Source of the DNA: Sulfurimonas sp.
GTDB taxonomy: Bacteria; Campylobacterota; Campylobacteria; Campylobacterales; Sulfurimonadaceae
DNA length: 12,751 nt
Direction of reading: 5' to 3'
Assembly: GCA_012963655.1 (NCBI GenBank)
Contig: DTVI01000009.1
Coordinates: forward strand, 1 to 12,751
In this document: piece after piece, positions 6,531 through 12,751 of the stretch
Layout of the letters: every line of letters begins with the position of its first letter
Numbering within the stretch: the first letter of the stretch is position 1
Made by a program: the position numbers and the translations under genes
Notes under the pieces: generated by a model
The model's database searches: none
Seen by the model: only the letters and a program-made list of their open reading frames with translations
What the model was told of the DNA's origin: nothing

Positions 6531-7317
6531 GGTTCACAGGTCCATGGCCTTTTCCTAGGATTTTATCTTTTCCTTTTTCTATAGCCATATTAAGATACTC
6601 ACATCCTTTTATACATGACTCTTCTAGACTAAATCCGAGACCTATATAAGTAGCAATACTAGATGATAATGAGCACCCTGTTCCGTGAGTGTTTATGGTT
6701 TCAACTGTCTTATTATGTATAACTGTAATTTCTTTAGTTTTATAGTCATACAGTATGTCAGTCATGGTGTCCGTGAGTTTTAAGTGTCCGCCTTTTAGTA
6801 AGACAGAGGTTTGATATAAATCTGACAATTCTTTAGCTGAGGCCTGAATGTTATCTAGGTCTATCTTATGTCCTATTAATAACTCGGCTTCAGGGATATT
6901 TGGTGTTATCAACATGACCTGAGGTAAAAAGTCTTTTAGACTTTCAACGGCATCATCATTTAAGAGCTTATCTCCTGAGGTAGCTATCATTACGGGGTCA
7001 AAGATGATATTTGTCATCTTGTATTGCTTTAGGGTGGCTTTTACGGCTTTGATTACTTCTGATGAATGAAGCATTCCTATTTTAATGGCTGAGAAACTTA
7101 TGTCATCAAAAACAGCTTTCATTTGCATTATGATGTGAGGCACAGGGATGGGATGAATGTCTGTTACACCTTGGGTATTTTGTGCTGTGCTGGCTGTAAT
7201 GACGGAGGCTGCATATCCACCATTTGCAGAAATACTTTTGATATCGGCTTGTATACCCGCGCCCCCTCCAGAATCAGAACCTGCTATTGTTAAAATCGAA
7301 CAATAAGATTTACTCAT
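6511..7317 (-). CDS. thiD: Hydroxymethylpyrimidine (phosphate) kinase
   Basis: This enzyme phosphorylates HMP and then HMP-P to HMP-PP, the pyrimidine half of thiamine. It is a ribokinase-fold protein of 268 residues from the preferred start. The signature GSDSGGGAGIQADIK lies near the N-terminus and the C-terminal anion-hole motif HGTGCSLSSSIA contains the conserved Cys. An upstream in-frame ATG at 7326 has a ribosome binding site (AAGAGG) only one base away, whereas ATG at 7317 is ten bases from it and overlaps the tenA stop as ATGA, so I choose 7317. It is co-transcribed with tenA. No thiE domain is fused, unlike some ThiD proteins. Confidence 0.93.
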   Translation of the reverse strand: MSKSYCSILTIAGSDSGGGAGIQADIKSISANGGYAASVITASTAQNTQGVTDIHPIPVPHIIMQMKAVFDDISFSAIKIGMLHSSEVIKAVKATLKQYKMTNIIFDPVMIATSGDKLLNDDAVESLKDFLPQVMLITPNIPEAELLIGHKIDLDNIQASAKELSDLYQTSVLLKGGHLKLTDTMTDILYDYKTKEITVIHNKTVETINTHGTGCSLSSSIATYIGLGFSLEESCIKGCEYLNMAIEKGKDKILGKGHGPVNHFWKTT

Positions 7318-7967
7318 ATTTTCCATGCCTCTTGTTTATATGCAGAATCCCAAAACATCCATTCTAGCTTTGATGTTTTAATAAAAACTTCTTCCATCTT
7401 AGCCAAGCTCTGTGGTGAAGCTGTTAGTGCGTAGGTGTTGACAATGTTTATGGCTTGTTCCACTGCCAGGGCAAACTCATCACTTGCGTAAGTGGCTATC
7501 CATGCTTGGTATGGGTTTGAGTCCTTGTTAGCTTGGGTTTTTAAAATAAAGTCCCCTACTTCTTTGTAGATTGTAAAACATGGGAGTACCGCAGCAACAC
7601 CTACCTCAACAGACTCGTTATTTACAATGCGCGCCAGGTATGAGTTATAAAGTTCACAAGTAGGAGAAGGCTCAGGATTAATGTATTTTTCTTCTAAGAA
7701 CTCTTTATGTAGGGCATCCTCAACCTGAATGATACCCGTAGCAGATTCGTAAAAGAACTGTGTGTCTTTATGATGATGGCATTTACTTCCTACTGCAACT
7801 AAGGCTTTTTTGTATTCGCTAAGATAGAGTGAATCTTGATTTACATAAAAACCAAAGGTGTCTTTATCTAAAGTAGCTTGCATAAGCTCTGTAACGAAAT
7901 CATGGGAAATGATTGACTGAAAGATATTTTCTGTTTTAGCTCGTGTTTGTTCGTACCAGTTTTTCAT
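7314..7967 (-). CDS. tenA: TenA/thiaminase II, aminopyrimidine aminohydrolase
   Basis: This is a 217-residue, all-helical cytoplasmic enzyme that hydrolyses degraded thiamine-derived aminopyrimidines to HMP. That product is the substrate of the ThiD encoded next, so the pair forms a salvage route for environmental thiamine fragments. The catalytic Cys is placed at 130 (VLPCFTIYKEVG), Asp45 and Tyr48 lie in NQDSLYLSEY, and Glu202 lies in SKLEWMFWDSAY; these match the active-site set known for TenA-C proteins. The length is normal. The ribosome binding site is weak (GGA seven bases before the ATG). The promoter is probably the TATGAT at 8018-8023. The stop overlaps the thiD start by four bases. 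Confidence 0.92.
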   Translation of the reverse strand: MKNWYEQTRAKTENIFQSIISHDFVTELMQATLDKDTFGFYVNQDSLYLSEYKKALVAVGSKCHHHKDTQFFYESATGIIQVEDALHKEFLEEKYINPEPSPTCELYNSYLARIVNNESVEVGVAAVLPCFTIYKEVGDFILKTQANKDSNPYQAWIATYASDEFALAVEQAINIVNTYALTASPQSLAKMEEVFIKTSKLEWMFWDSAYKQEAWKI

Positions 7968-8017
7968 ATTTTATCCAGTAAGGGTTTATATAGATACCCT
8001 GAAGTTATAAGTAAGAA

Positions 8018-8023
8018 ATCATA
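8018..8023 (-). promoter_or_regulatory. Extended -10 box of tenA-thiD
   Basis: On the minus strand the sequence reads TGCTATGAT, an extended -10, 51 bases upstream of the tenA ATG. In the predicted leader, AGGGT and ACCCT (near 7980-8000) could form a small hairpin. It is not a TPP riboswitch by inspection. Confidence 0.4.
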
Positions 8024-8073
8024 GCAAATCTTTCTAAATCCGATATAAAGTAAGCGGTACTATTCCAAGTTTT

Positions 8074-8679
8074 CTAGTCCACTAACTCAATCCCTAATGT
8101 TTCTAATAGATATAATGCTTCATATCGGTTGAAGATTGCTCCTTGAACATGGTTCTTAAGTATGTTTATATGGGTGTTTTGTGTATCTGTGAAGTTTGCT
8201 TCTTCTAAGTGGGTACTTTCAAACAAGGCACCCTTGAAGTCTGTTTGAGACAGGTTAGATTTTTTCAATGAACAATTACGAAAGTCAACTTCTCTTGCGC
8301 GACATTCTTTCATTTCTAGTTCATCTAAATTTAAACCAAAAAAGTTACTGTCATTAAGTATACATTCTTTAAATTTTAATGGTTCTGCTGTGAGTAGACT
8401 CTTCCAGTCAGCCATAGTCCAATCTATGCCAATCATTTTACATGAATCAAAGCTTACATTACTTAGCTTAGAGCTCGTTAGCTTCATCACACTTAGGTTA
8501 CAGTTTAAAAAATGGCAATCTATAAACATGCATGCTGAAAAAAAGGTCTCACTAAAGTCACAGGAGATAAAGGTACAATCTTCAAATTCTGCTTTTGTGA
8601 TTTTTTCACCAAGAAGACTTATTCCTTTAAACTCTTCCGCAAAACAATCCAGCTTATCAACTATGCTTATTTCTGCCAT
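8074..8679 (-). CDS. Pentapeptide-repeat protein, Qnr-like
   Basis: This is a 201-residue soluble protein made of pentapeptide repeats. Residues about 28-85 and 100-170 show the five-residue period with F or L at the centre (AEFEDCTFISCDFSE, ANFTDTQ). They are separated by the GIDWTMADW segment, and the C-terminus ALYLLETLGIELVD resembles the dimerising end of Qnr/MfpA proteins. Such quadrilateral beta-helices can mimic DNA and protect gyrase, but most pentapeptide-repeat proteins have no known role, so gyrase protection is inference only. AAGGA nine bases upstream supports the ATG. It lies immediately downstream of the Gdx gene (31 bases between) and has a possible own -10 at 8698-8703. Confidence 0.85.
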   Translation of the reverse strand: MAEISIVDKLDCFAEEFKGISLLGEKITKAEFEDCTFISCDFSETFFSACMFIDCHFLNCNLSVMKLTSSKLSNVSFDSCKMIGIDWTMADWKSLLTAEPLKFKECILNDSNFFGLNLDELEMKECRAREVDFRNCSLKKSNLSQTDFKGALFESTHLEEANFTDTQNTHINILKNHVQGAIFNRYEALYLLETLGIELVD

Positions 8680-8697
8680 CTAAAATATTCCTTTTTC

Positions 8698-8703
8698 ATA
8701 ATA
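8698..8703 (-). promoter_or_regulatory. Possible -10 box of the pentapeptide-repeat gene
   Basis: The minus strand reads ACTGTATTATGA, with TATTAT 18 bases before the start codon and AAGGA directly after. It would allow expression apart from the Gdx gene upstream, although co-transcription from that gene is also likely. Confidence 0.3.
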
Positions 8704-8710
8704 CAGTATG

Positions 8711-9031
8711 CTAATTTGCAAACAATTTCAAGCCAATGATAGATGCAACTAGGGTAAATAAGAAAAAGAGTCTGAGAAAACCTGCTGGTTCATTATAAAA
8801 GAGAATTCCTATTGCAATCGTTCCAACAGCACCCATTCCTGTCCATACCGCGTAAGCTGTACCCATAGGTATGGTTTCAATAGCCTTTGTAAGTGCGTAA
8901 AAGCTCGTAATTGCAAAGAATACAAACATTAGTGTTGGAATTAACCTTGTAAAACCATCTGAAAGTTTTAGCATACTAGCAAAACCAACTTCAAGTGTGC
9001 CTGCTAATATTAAATAAACCCATGCTGACAT
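8711..9031 (-). CDS. SMR-family transporter, Gdx/SugE type (guanidinium exporter)
   Basis: This is a 106-residue inner-membrane protein with four transmembrane helices, full length for the small multidrug resistance family. The essential Glu is residue 14 in AGTLEVGFASMLKLSDGFTR, and the loop AYAVWTGMGAVGTIAIGILF is of the Gdx (SugE) subtype rather than the EmrE type (AYAIWSG). Gdx proteins are antiparallel homodimers that exchange guanidinium for protons; some also pass quaternary ammonium compounds. The ATG is preceded by AAGGAT with normal spacing. No guanidine riboswitch is visible upstream. It is followed by the pentapeptide-repeat gene on the same strand, 31 bases away, and may be co-transcribed with it. 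Confidence 0.9.
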   Translation of the reverse strand: MSAWVYLILAGTLEVGFASMLKLSDGFTRLIPTLMFVFFAITSFYALTKAIETIPMGTAYAVWTGMGAVGTIAIGILFYNEPAGFLRLFFLFTLVASIIGLKLFAN

Positions 9032-9051
9032 TTTTTATCCTTTGTTATTCA

Positions 9052-9063
9052 ATAAATATTTAT
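9052..9063. repeat. Perfect AT palindrome upstream of the Gdx gene
   Basis: ATAAATATTTAT is a 12-base perfect palindrome about 20 bases upstream of the Gdx start. It could be a repressor site, but in DNA this AT-rich a palindrome of this size can arise by chance. Confidence 0.25.
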
Positions 9064-9183
9064 CAATTGTAATTTATATTCTTCTAAAAACGTAATTATA
9101 ACAATATAACTTCCAATCTTACTTCAATTATTTGGTATTAACTTTTATTATTAAAGGTATATTTAGTCAAGGAGATTGATAAT

Positions 9184-9393
9184 ATGGATAGTAAGGAGGA
9201 CATTCTGAAATGCTGTACATTGGTGTCAAAAAATATTAAACTACATACTACAGATCAGTATTTTTATATGTTTAGATGTACTGATTCTTCAGGTAAAAAG
9301 TCTTATAAAAAGGTTGAAACTAGTTCTTTGAGTAATGATAAGATCTTAGAAGTCGCCTTAACTAAGGTAAACTCAAGATTTTGTGAGGTGTAG
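9184..9393 (+). CDS. Unknown 69-residue protein
   Basis: This is a small protein with a strong ribosome binding site (AAGGAG at 9169-9174, nine bases before the ATG), so it is probably translated. The middle (DQYFYMFRCTDSSGKKSYKK, then VETSSLSNDKI) looks vaguely like the beta-strand-rich arm-type DNA-binding domain at the N-terminus of tyrosine recombinases, but no catalytic domain follows and the similarity is weak. Three cysteines are near the N-terminus and one near the C-terminus. It stands alone between the divergent Gdx gene and the ABC-F leader. Function is unknown. Confidence 0.55.
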   Translation: MDSKEDILKCCTLVSKNIKLHTTDQYFYMFRCTDSSGKKSYKKVETSSLSNDKILEVALTKVNSRFCEV

Positions 9394-9762
9394 ATTCATA
9401 CAATAAGTTTTTAGATGCTAAAGAAATTTATCTTTTTTTGTATCTGCAACTTTTTAGTCAGATGGAGAGTATGCGCTTTTGAATGAGAAATTAGGGAACA
9501 CGATTGCTATGTGTTCTTGTCTCCTTCAAGCTATATTAGTTTTAGTTGTATTTATTAAAAAAGATTAGTCTTGTGCTTTCAAACTGTATTGTATGTTTAT
9601 GGAAAGACACATTCATCAAAGTTATCTGTAAACCTATACTTACAATATCATGCAATTAGTGGATATACTGTGGCATCTGTAATTTTACAGATGAAACAGT
9701 ATCTGTTTAGCTAAAGACAGTAGATATACCTGTATTTTTGATATGAGATGTAGTTAAAGAGG
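9394..9762 (+). promoter_or_regulatory. Structured leader of the ABC-F gene (candidate attenuator)
   Basis: This 369-base gap has no normal gene but is rich in structure. A hairpin GAACAC/GTGTTC lies at 9496-9516. A nine-base inverted repeat CATCTGTAA/TTACAGATG is at 9674-9693. AAACAG/CTGTTT forms a stem at 9694-9708, and ACAGAT (9687-9692) can instead pair with ATCTGT (9701-9706), so these folds exclude each other. A bulged hairpin followed by ATTTTT lies at 9717-9739. Three tiny frames sit among them: MQLVDILWHL (9650-9682), MKQYLFS (9691-9714) and MRCS (9743-9757). Possible -10 boxes are TATATT at 9532 and TATCAT at 9646. Translational or transcriptional attenuation is known for antibiotic-resistance ABC-F genes; here it is inference. 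Confidence 0.4.
9674..9693. repeat. Nine-base inverted repeat in the ABC-F leader
   Basis: CATCTGTAA and TTACAGATG are separated by only two bases. As DNA it could be a repressor operator; as RNA the two-base loop would open to a four- to six-base loop and still leave a stable stem. Confidence 0.6.
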
Positions 9763-11268
9763 ATGGTTTGTATTAAGAGTTTAAAGATTAGAAAGTTAAC
9801 CTATAAGTATGCGAGTGCAGCAGAGCCAATATTTTCTGAGATAGACTTTGACATTGAAGAAGGTTGGAGCGCAATAACAGGCATTAATGGTTCAGGTAAA
9901 AGCACACTTTTAAAGTTGATTTCAAAAGAGTTAAAAAGTGAAAAAGGGATGATAACGGGTAATGAATTAGTCGTTTATTGTGCTCAAAGTACAGAATTTG
10001 AACCAACTGAGCTTGAAGAATTCATGTGTACCTATACTAAAGAAGCTTTTAGAATTAGAGACCTTTTAAGAGTTGATGACACTTGGCTAGGACAATGGGA
10101 TGTCTTAAGTCATGGTGAGCGTAAACGTCTTCAGTTAGCCGTTGCCCTGTCTAGTGATAGTGATGTTTTAATGGTGGATGAACCAACAAACCACCTTGAC
10201 TTACAATCTCAAGCTATTGTTATCGATGCACTTAAAAGCTATAAGGGTATTGGTATCTTAGTAAGTCATGATAGAACTCTTCTAGATGCTCTTTCTAAGC
10301 AGACCATTATGATCAAGGCTGGGGAGATTATAAAATACAGAACAACATTTTCTTTAGCACAAGAGGCATATGCTCAGACTCTTTCACATAAGAAGAAAGT
10401 ACTAGGTGAACAAGAAAATGAATTTAAAAAACTAGACAGAGCTATTCAGGCTCAAAGAGAACAAGTTTCCCTTACTAAAAAAAGACTCTCGAAAAAAAAT
10501 GTAGGAAGATATGACAGTGCTGAAAAAGAAAAAATTAATGGCGCTTTATTTAGTGGTAAAGATAAGGGAGATGGACAAATACTTCAGCGCACAGTAACGA
10601 AGCAGCGTCAACTCAGTGAAAAGATGGGCACACTAACTAAAGAATATGCAACAGGCATCAGCTTTGAGGGAGAAATCTCTAAACATAACTTCCCTATAGC
10701 CGTTGAAAGATCTTGTATTCCTCTCTTTGAAGAAACAGAATTATGTTTTCCAAGGCTTTCGATAAATGTTGGTGAAAAAATAGGTATCAGCGGAGAAAAT
10801 GGCGCAGGTAAAAGTAGTTTTATTCGCTATTTTATCGAAAAAATAGACTTTGCTCATGAGTACCTTTACATCCCCCAAGAGATTACAGATAAAGAAGCAG
10901 AACAACTTTTTAAGGATGTGAGTGAACTCAGTCCTGAAGAAAAAGGGGAACTCTTCACCCTTATCCAAAGACTAGGCTCAGACGCCAAAGCATTACTTTA
11001 TAGTACTGTCCCAAGTCCAGGAGAAGTGCGAAAACTCTTAATATCGCAAGGGCTTTTAAAACACCCTTCTCTCATTATCTTGGATGAGCCAACTAACCAT
11101 ATGGACTTAGACTCTATTGAGTCCTTAGAAAGTGCCTTACAAGAATATGCAGGAGCCTTAGTCTTCATCACTCACGATCAAACTTTTTTACAAAACCTAA
11201 GTACAAAGCGATGGGTATTTGAAAAACATGAAACACAGGCTTATACAGTTAATGAGATATTATTATAA
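9763..11268 (+). CDS. ABC-F family ATPase (ribosome-associated)
   Basis: This is a 501-residue soluble protein with two ABC ATPase domains and no membrane segment, the layout of ABC-F translation factors and antibiotic-resistance proteins. Domain 1 has Walker A GINGSGKST (40-48), signature LSHGERKR and Walker B VLMVDEPTNHLD (about 135-146). A charged linker (about 200-300, helical) would reach the ribosomal P/E site. Domain 2 has Walker A GENGAGKSS (344-352), a divergent signature SPGEVRK (418-424) and Walker B IILDEPTNHMD (438-448). Compared with the four housekeeping types (EttA, Uup, YheS, YbiT) it is short with reduced spacing, so it may be an antibiotic-resistance or lineage-specific subfamily; I cannot say which. 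The start is odd: AAAGAGG touches the ATG with no spacer, while an ATT codon at 9772 would have nine bases. Its leader is structured. Confidence 0.88.
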   Translation: MVCIKSLKIRKLTYKYASAAEPIFSEIDFDIEEGWSAITGINGSGKSTLLKLISKELKSEKGMITGNELVVYCAQSTEFEPTELEEFMCTYTKEAFRIRDLLRVDDTWLGQWDVLSHGERKRLQLAVALSSDSDVLMVDEPTNHLDLQSQAIVIDALKSYKGIGILVSHDRTLLDALSKQTIMIKAGEIIKYRTTFSLAQEAYAQTLSHKKKVLGEQENEFKKLDRAIQAQREQVSLTKKRLSKKNVGRYDSAEKEKINGALFSGKDKGDGQILQRTVTKQRQLSEKMGTLTKEYATGISFEGEISKHNFPIAVERSCIPLFEETELCFPRLSINVGEKIGISGENGAGKSSFIRYFIEKIDFAHEYLYIPQEITDKEAEQLFKDVSELSPEEKGELFTLIQRLGSDAKALLYSTVPSPGEVRKLLISQGLLKHPSLIILDEPTNHMDLDSIESLESALQEYAGALVFITHDQTFLQNLSTKRWVFEKHETQAYTVNEILL

Positions 11269-11359
11269 GACCAAGATTATATCTTCAAGCCTATTTAACC
11301 TTTCTAGGGTAGAGTAAGAGAAATATCATTAATTAAAAACATTTATAAGGATACCTATT

Positions 11360-11656
11360 ATGACCCCCTCAAACAAAGAAATGCAACTTCGTAGAAACTG
11401 TCAACTTTATGCTTATTTACTAGTATCACAAGATAAGGAAGTTCCTGAAATGATACAAGATGCTATAGACGATTATGATTATCTTATTGACTGTGTAGTA
11501 GACCTATCTGAAGAACTTAAAAGCTTAGATACAGATACTTTTGAAAGAATTGTTAATAATAAAGACTCTCAAGAAGCACGTGAACTTGCCTACTGGTGGG
11601 AAATGTGTCAAGAAGCTGATCGACTTCGTAAGGTTTTAGTTTCGACATGTGCATAA
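11360..11656 (+). CDS. Unknown small acidic protein
   Basis: This is a 98-residue, mostly helical, soluble protein that I do not recognise. It is rich in Asp and Glu, with a stretch DDYDYLIDCVVDLSEELKSL near the middle and a Trp-rich segment (AYWWEMCQEADRL) toward the end, and has no signal peptide or membrane helix. AAGGA at 11347-11351, eight bases before the ATG, supports the start. It stands alone, 91 bases after the ABC-F stop, and is convergent with the hydrolase-like gene through a shared weak terminator. Confidence 0.7.
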   Translation: MTPSNKEMQLRRNCQLYAYLLVSQDKEVPEMIQDAIDDYDYLIDCVVDLSEELKSLDTDTFERIVNNKDSQEARELAYWWEMCQEADRLRKVLVSTCA

Positions 11657-11672
11657 GTTTAAAAAACAAAGA

Positions 11673-11700
11673 TTAGGCATTTAGCCTCTCTTTTTATTTT
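11673..11700. terminator. Weak terminator between convergent genes
   Basis: TAGGC and GCCT flank ATTTA to give a four-base stem at 11674-11686, followed by CTC and a T-rich run (TTTTTATTTT). It would serve the small acidic protein gene; the stem is short. Confidence 0.4.
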
Positions 11701-12305
11701 TAATTTTGAGAAGTCATACGTTCTAACATATTTAAAACTTCTTTTATAGTTTTACCTTCATCATCTCCTGCGTGTATACATCTGTCTATATGGTGTTTGA
11801 TACCGTGCTTTTTACATATATCTACAAAATATTCAATTTGATCTTCTACATTATTTTTAATACTATCTTCCTTCTTACATAGAAAAAAAATCGGAAAAGA
11901 GTCTGTGGGATTAAAGAGACTACTTAAATTATTTTTTTTAGAACTTATGCCTTCTAGTCTTAGAGAAAGGTCTTGAATATAAACCGCATTTGCCTTACAA
12001 GCAATCCCCTGTAATATAGCCTCATAAGCGCCCCTACCACTTCCATATAGATAAATATGGTCTTCACATTCATTATCTTCTATAACTTGTCTTATAAGTT
12101 CTTGTAAAAGGTCTGTATTGAGAAGGTATTTTTTATCATGTATAGGGCTAAGTACATGCCACATCTTATACTCAAAATGTGTTGCTTCATCATCTAAGAT
12201 AATAATCAATGGTACAAATTGCGAAGCTATAGCTGCCGGGGTGAAACGATAAAACAATTTTTTCTTATTTATATCTTCTATATATAAAAGGTTTTCAATA
12301 TTCAT
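11700..12305 (-). CDS. Alpha/beta-hydrolase-like protein with altered nucleophile elbow
   Basis: This is a 201-residue soluble protein. The pattern of a beta strand, IYLYGSGRGAYEAILQGI at residues 84-101, and a late His (IHAGDD, His178) matches the alpha/beta-hydrolase fold. The usual elbow Gly-x-Ser-x-Gly reads G-S-G-R-G here, so the nucleophile position (residue 90) is Gly; Ser89 is one place off. It may therefore be a non-catalytic member or may use another register. LIIILDD (33-39) is the first core strand. AGGAAA eight bases before the ATG supports the start. It is divergent from the NifU-like fragment and has a -10 at 12343-12348. The natural substrate or partner is unknown. Confidence 0.6.
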   Translation of the reverse strand: MNIENLLYIEDINKKKLFYRFTPAAIASQFVPLIIILDDEATHFEYKMWHVLSPIHDKKYLLNTDLLQELIRQVIEDNECEDHIYLYGSGRGAYEAILQGIACKANAVYIQDLSLRLEGISSKKNNLSSLFNPTDSFPIFFLCKKEDSIKNNVEDQIEYFVDICKKHGIKHHIDRCIHAGDDEGKTIKEVLNMLERMTSQN

Positions 12306-12342
12306 TCAAGTTTCCTACGATTATAAAGTATCTTTACATAAA

Positions 12343-12348
12343 ATTATA
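12343..12348 (-). promoter_or_regulatory. -10 box of the hydrolase-like gene
   Basis: The minus strand reads TTTGACTATAAT, a consensus -10 lying 37 bases before the start codon. A second TATAAT at 12320-12325 is too close to the ribosome binding site to be the better choice. Confidence 0.45.
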
Positions 12349-12430
12349 GTCAAAGTAAGAGAATTATAAAAGTTTTCTTGCTTATCCCTTAAGAATATAT
12401 TGTTAACTTATAAATAAAATATTAATATTG

Positions 12431-12436
12431 TATAAT
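12431..12436 (+). promoter_or_regulatory. -10 box of the NifU-like gene
   Basis: A consensus TATAAT preceded by TTG lies 101 bases before the ATG at 12538. The leader it implies contains a nine-codon frame (MKILSTSDK, 12499-12528) ending just before the NifU ribosome binding site, which may be chance. Confidence 0.45.
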
Positions 12437-12537
12437 TCGGAAATAGAAGATTTCGATCTATAACAAAAATACCTCAAAAATAATAAAGAGTTAATCTCAT
12501 GAAAATTTTGAGCACATCAGATAAATAGGAATATATT

Positions 12538-12708
12538 ATGGAAAAGACTTACCCAGATTTTGAAAAAATGACTACTATTGAAAAAATCAATGCAATTGAT
12601 GAAATTATAGATGACAAAATTAGAGAATTTTTACAAGCAGATAATGGAGATTTAGACTTTATTGACCTTAAAGAAGCTAATGGCTTAACAGATGTTTATA
12701 TCTTCTAA
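12538..12708 (+). pseudogene. NifU-like C-terminal domain, truncated before the CxxC motif
   Basis: The frame encodes 56 residues, MEKTYPDFEKMTTIEKINAI at the start and then LQADNGDLDFIDLKEANGL, TDVYIF. This matches the first half of the NifU C-terminal (Nfu) domain, which carries a 4Fe-4S cluster between two subunits by a CxxC motif that normally follows DVYI plus about six residues. Here a TAA comes after IF and no CxxC appears in any frame before the window ends. The usual DGG of the family is DNG. The ribosome binding site (AGGA, seven bases ahead) is good, so it may still be translated, but it cannot bind the cluster alone. A second frame (12693 onward, LYLLRNVLDKLYKQG) is open to the edge and may be a fused fragment. 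Confidence 0.6.
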
Positions 12709-12751
12709 GAAATGTTCTTGATAAGTTGTATAAACAAGGTTTGCATCATAT

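Noticed and set aside
7968..8073. TPP riboswitch ahead of tenA
   Set aside because: The CTGAGA and ACCTGA core elements are absent; only a five-base AGGGT/ACCCT hairpin is present.
8390..8683. Plus-strand frame over the pentapeptide-repeat gene
   Set aside because: It is antisense to clear pentapeptide repeats, which often leave long shadow frames.
9032..9183. Guanidine riboswitch ahead of the Gdx gene
   Set aside because: No paired ACGR-loop hairpins or ykkC-like core were seen on the minus strand.
10741..10968. Minus-strand frame within the ABC-F gene
   Set aside because: It is antisense to the second ATPase domain.
12499..12528. Nine-codon leader peptide (MKILSTSDK) before the NifU-like gene
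   Set aside because: There is no clear ribosome binding site and frames this short are common by chance.

Overview
The window is AT-rich, gene-dense bacterial DNA. Its protein content points to the Campylobacterota, probably a Sulfurimonas-, Sulfurovum- or Arcobacter-like organism. The clues are a stand-alone bacteriohemerythrin, MATE and AroK proteins of the type seen in that group, TTG starts, AAGGA-type ribosome binding sites and TATAAT-type -10 boxes without clear -35 boxes. The species assignment is an inference from style, not from a marker gene.

Layout. (1) 1-242: the left end of an IS3-family insertion sequence, read on the minus strand and cut by the window edge. (2) 513-2797: a translationally coupled pair of lipoproteins, a periplasmic caspase-like protein (His271/Cys323) followed by an LPP20/DUF4384-like lipoprotein. 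(3) 2798-3297: no intact large gene, but a REP-like hairpin and a small gene that looks frameshifted. (4) 3298-4233: shikimate kinase (aroK) converging on a bacteriohemerythrin. (5) 4386-5768: a MATE efflux pump that appears to start at or next to its transcription start. (6) 5844-6406: two coupled small unknown proteins. (7) 6511-7967, minus strand: tenA-thiD, a thiamine-pyrimidine salvage operon. (8) 8074-9031, minus strand: a Qnr-like pentapeptide-repeat protein and a Gdx/SugE-type small multidrug resistance protein. (9) 9184-9393: a 69-residue unknown. (10) 9394-9762: a leader region full of inverted repeats and very short reading frames, in front of an ABC-F ATPase (9763-11268). (11) 11360-11656: a small unknown acidic protein. 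(12) 11700-12305, minus strand: an alpha/beta-hydrolase-like protein whose nucleophile position is Gly. (13) 12538-12708: a NifU-like domain that stops before its CxxC iron-sulfur motif.

How the genes fit together. Housekeeping genes (aroK, tenA-thiD) are interspersed with a striking number of genes whose families protect against drugs or toxic small molecules: MATE, Gdx/SMR, Qnr-like pentapeptide repeat and ABC-F. They are in separate transcription units, so this is a neighbourhood and not an operon. The parts that best deserve a second look are the caspase/DUF4384 lipoprotein pair and the structured leader of the ABC-F gene. Several genes look decayed (the small frameshifted gene, the truncated NifU domain, possibly the hydrolase), which together with the IS end suggests a region in flux. 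I saw no tRNA, rRNA, CRISPR array or phage module.
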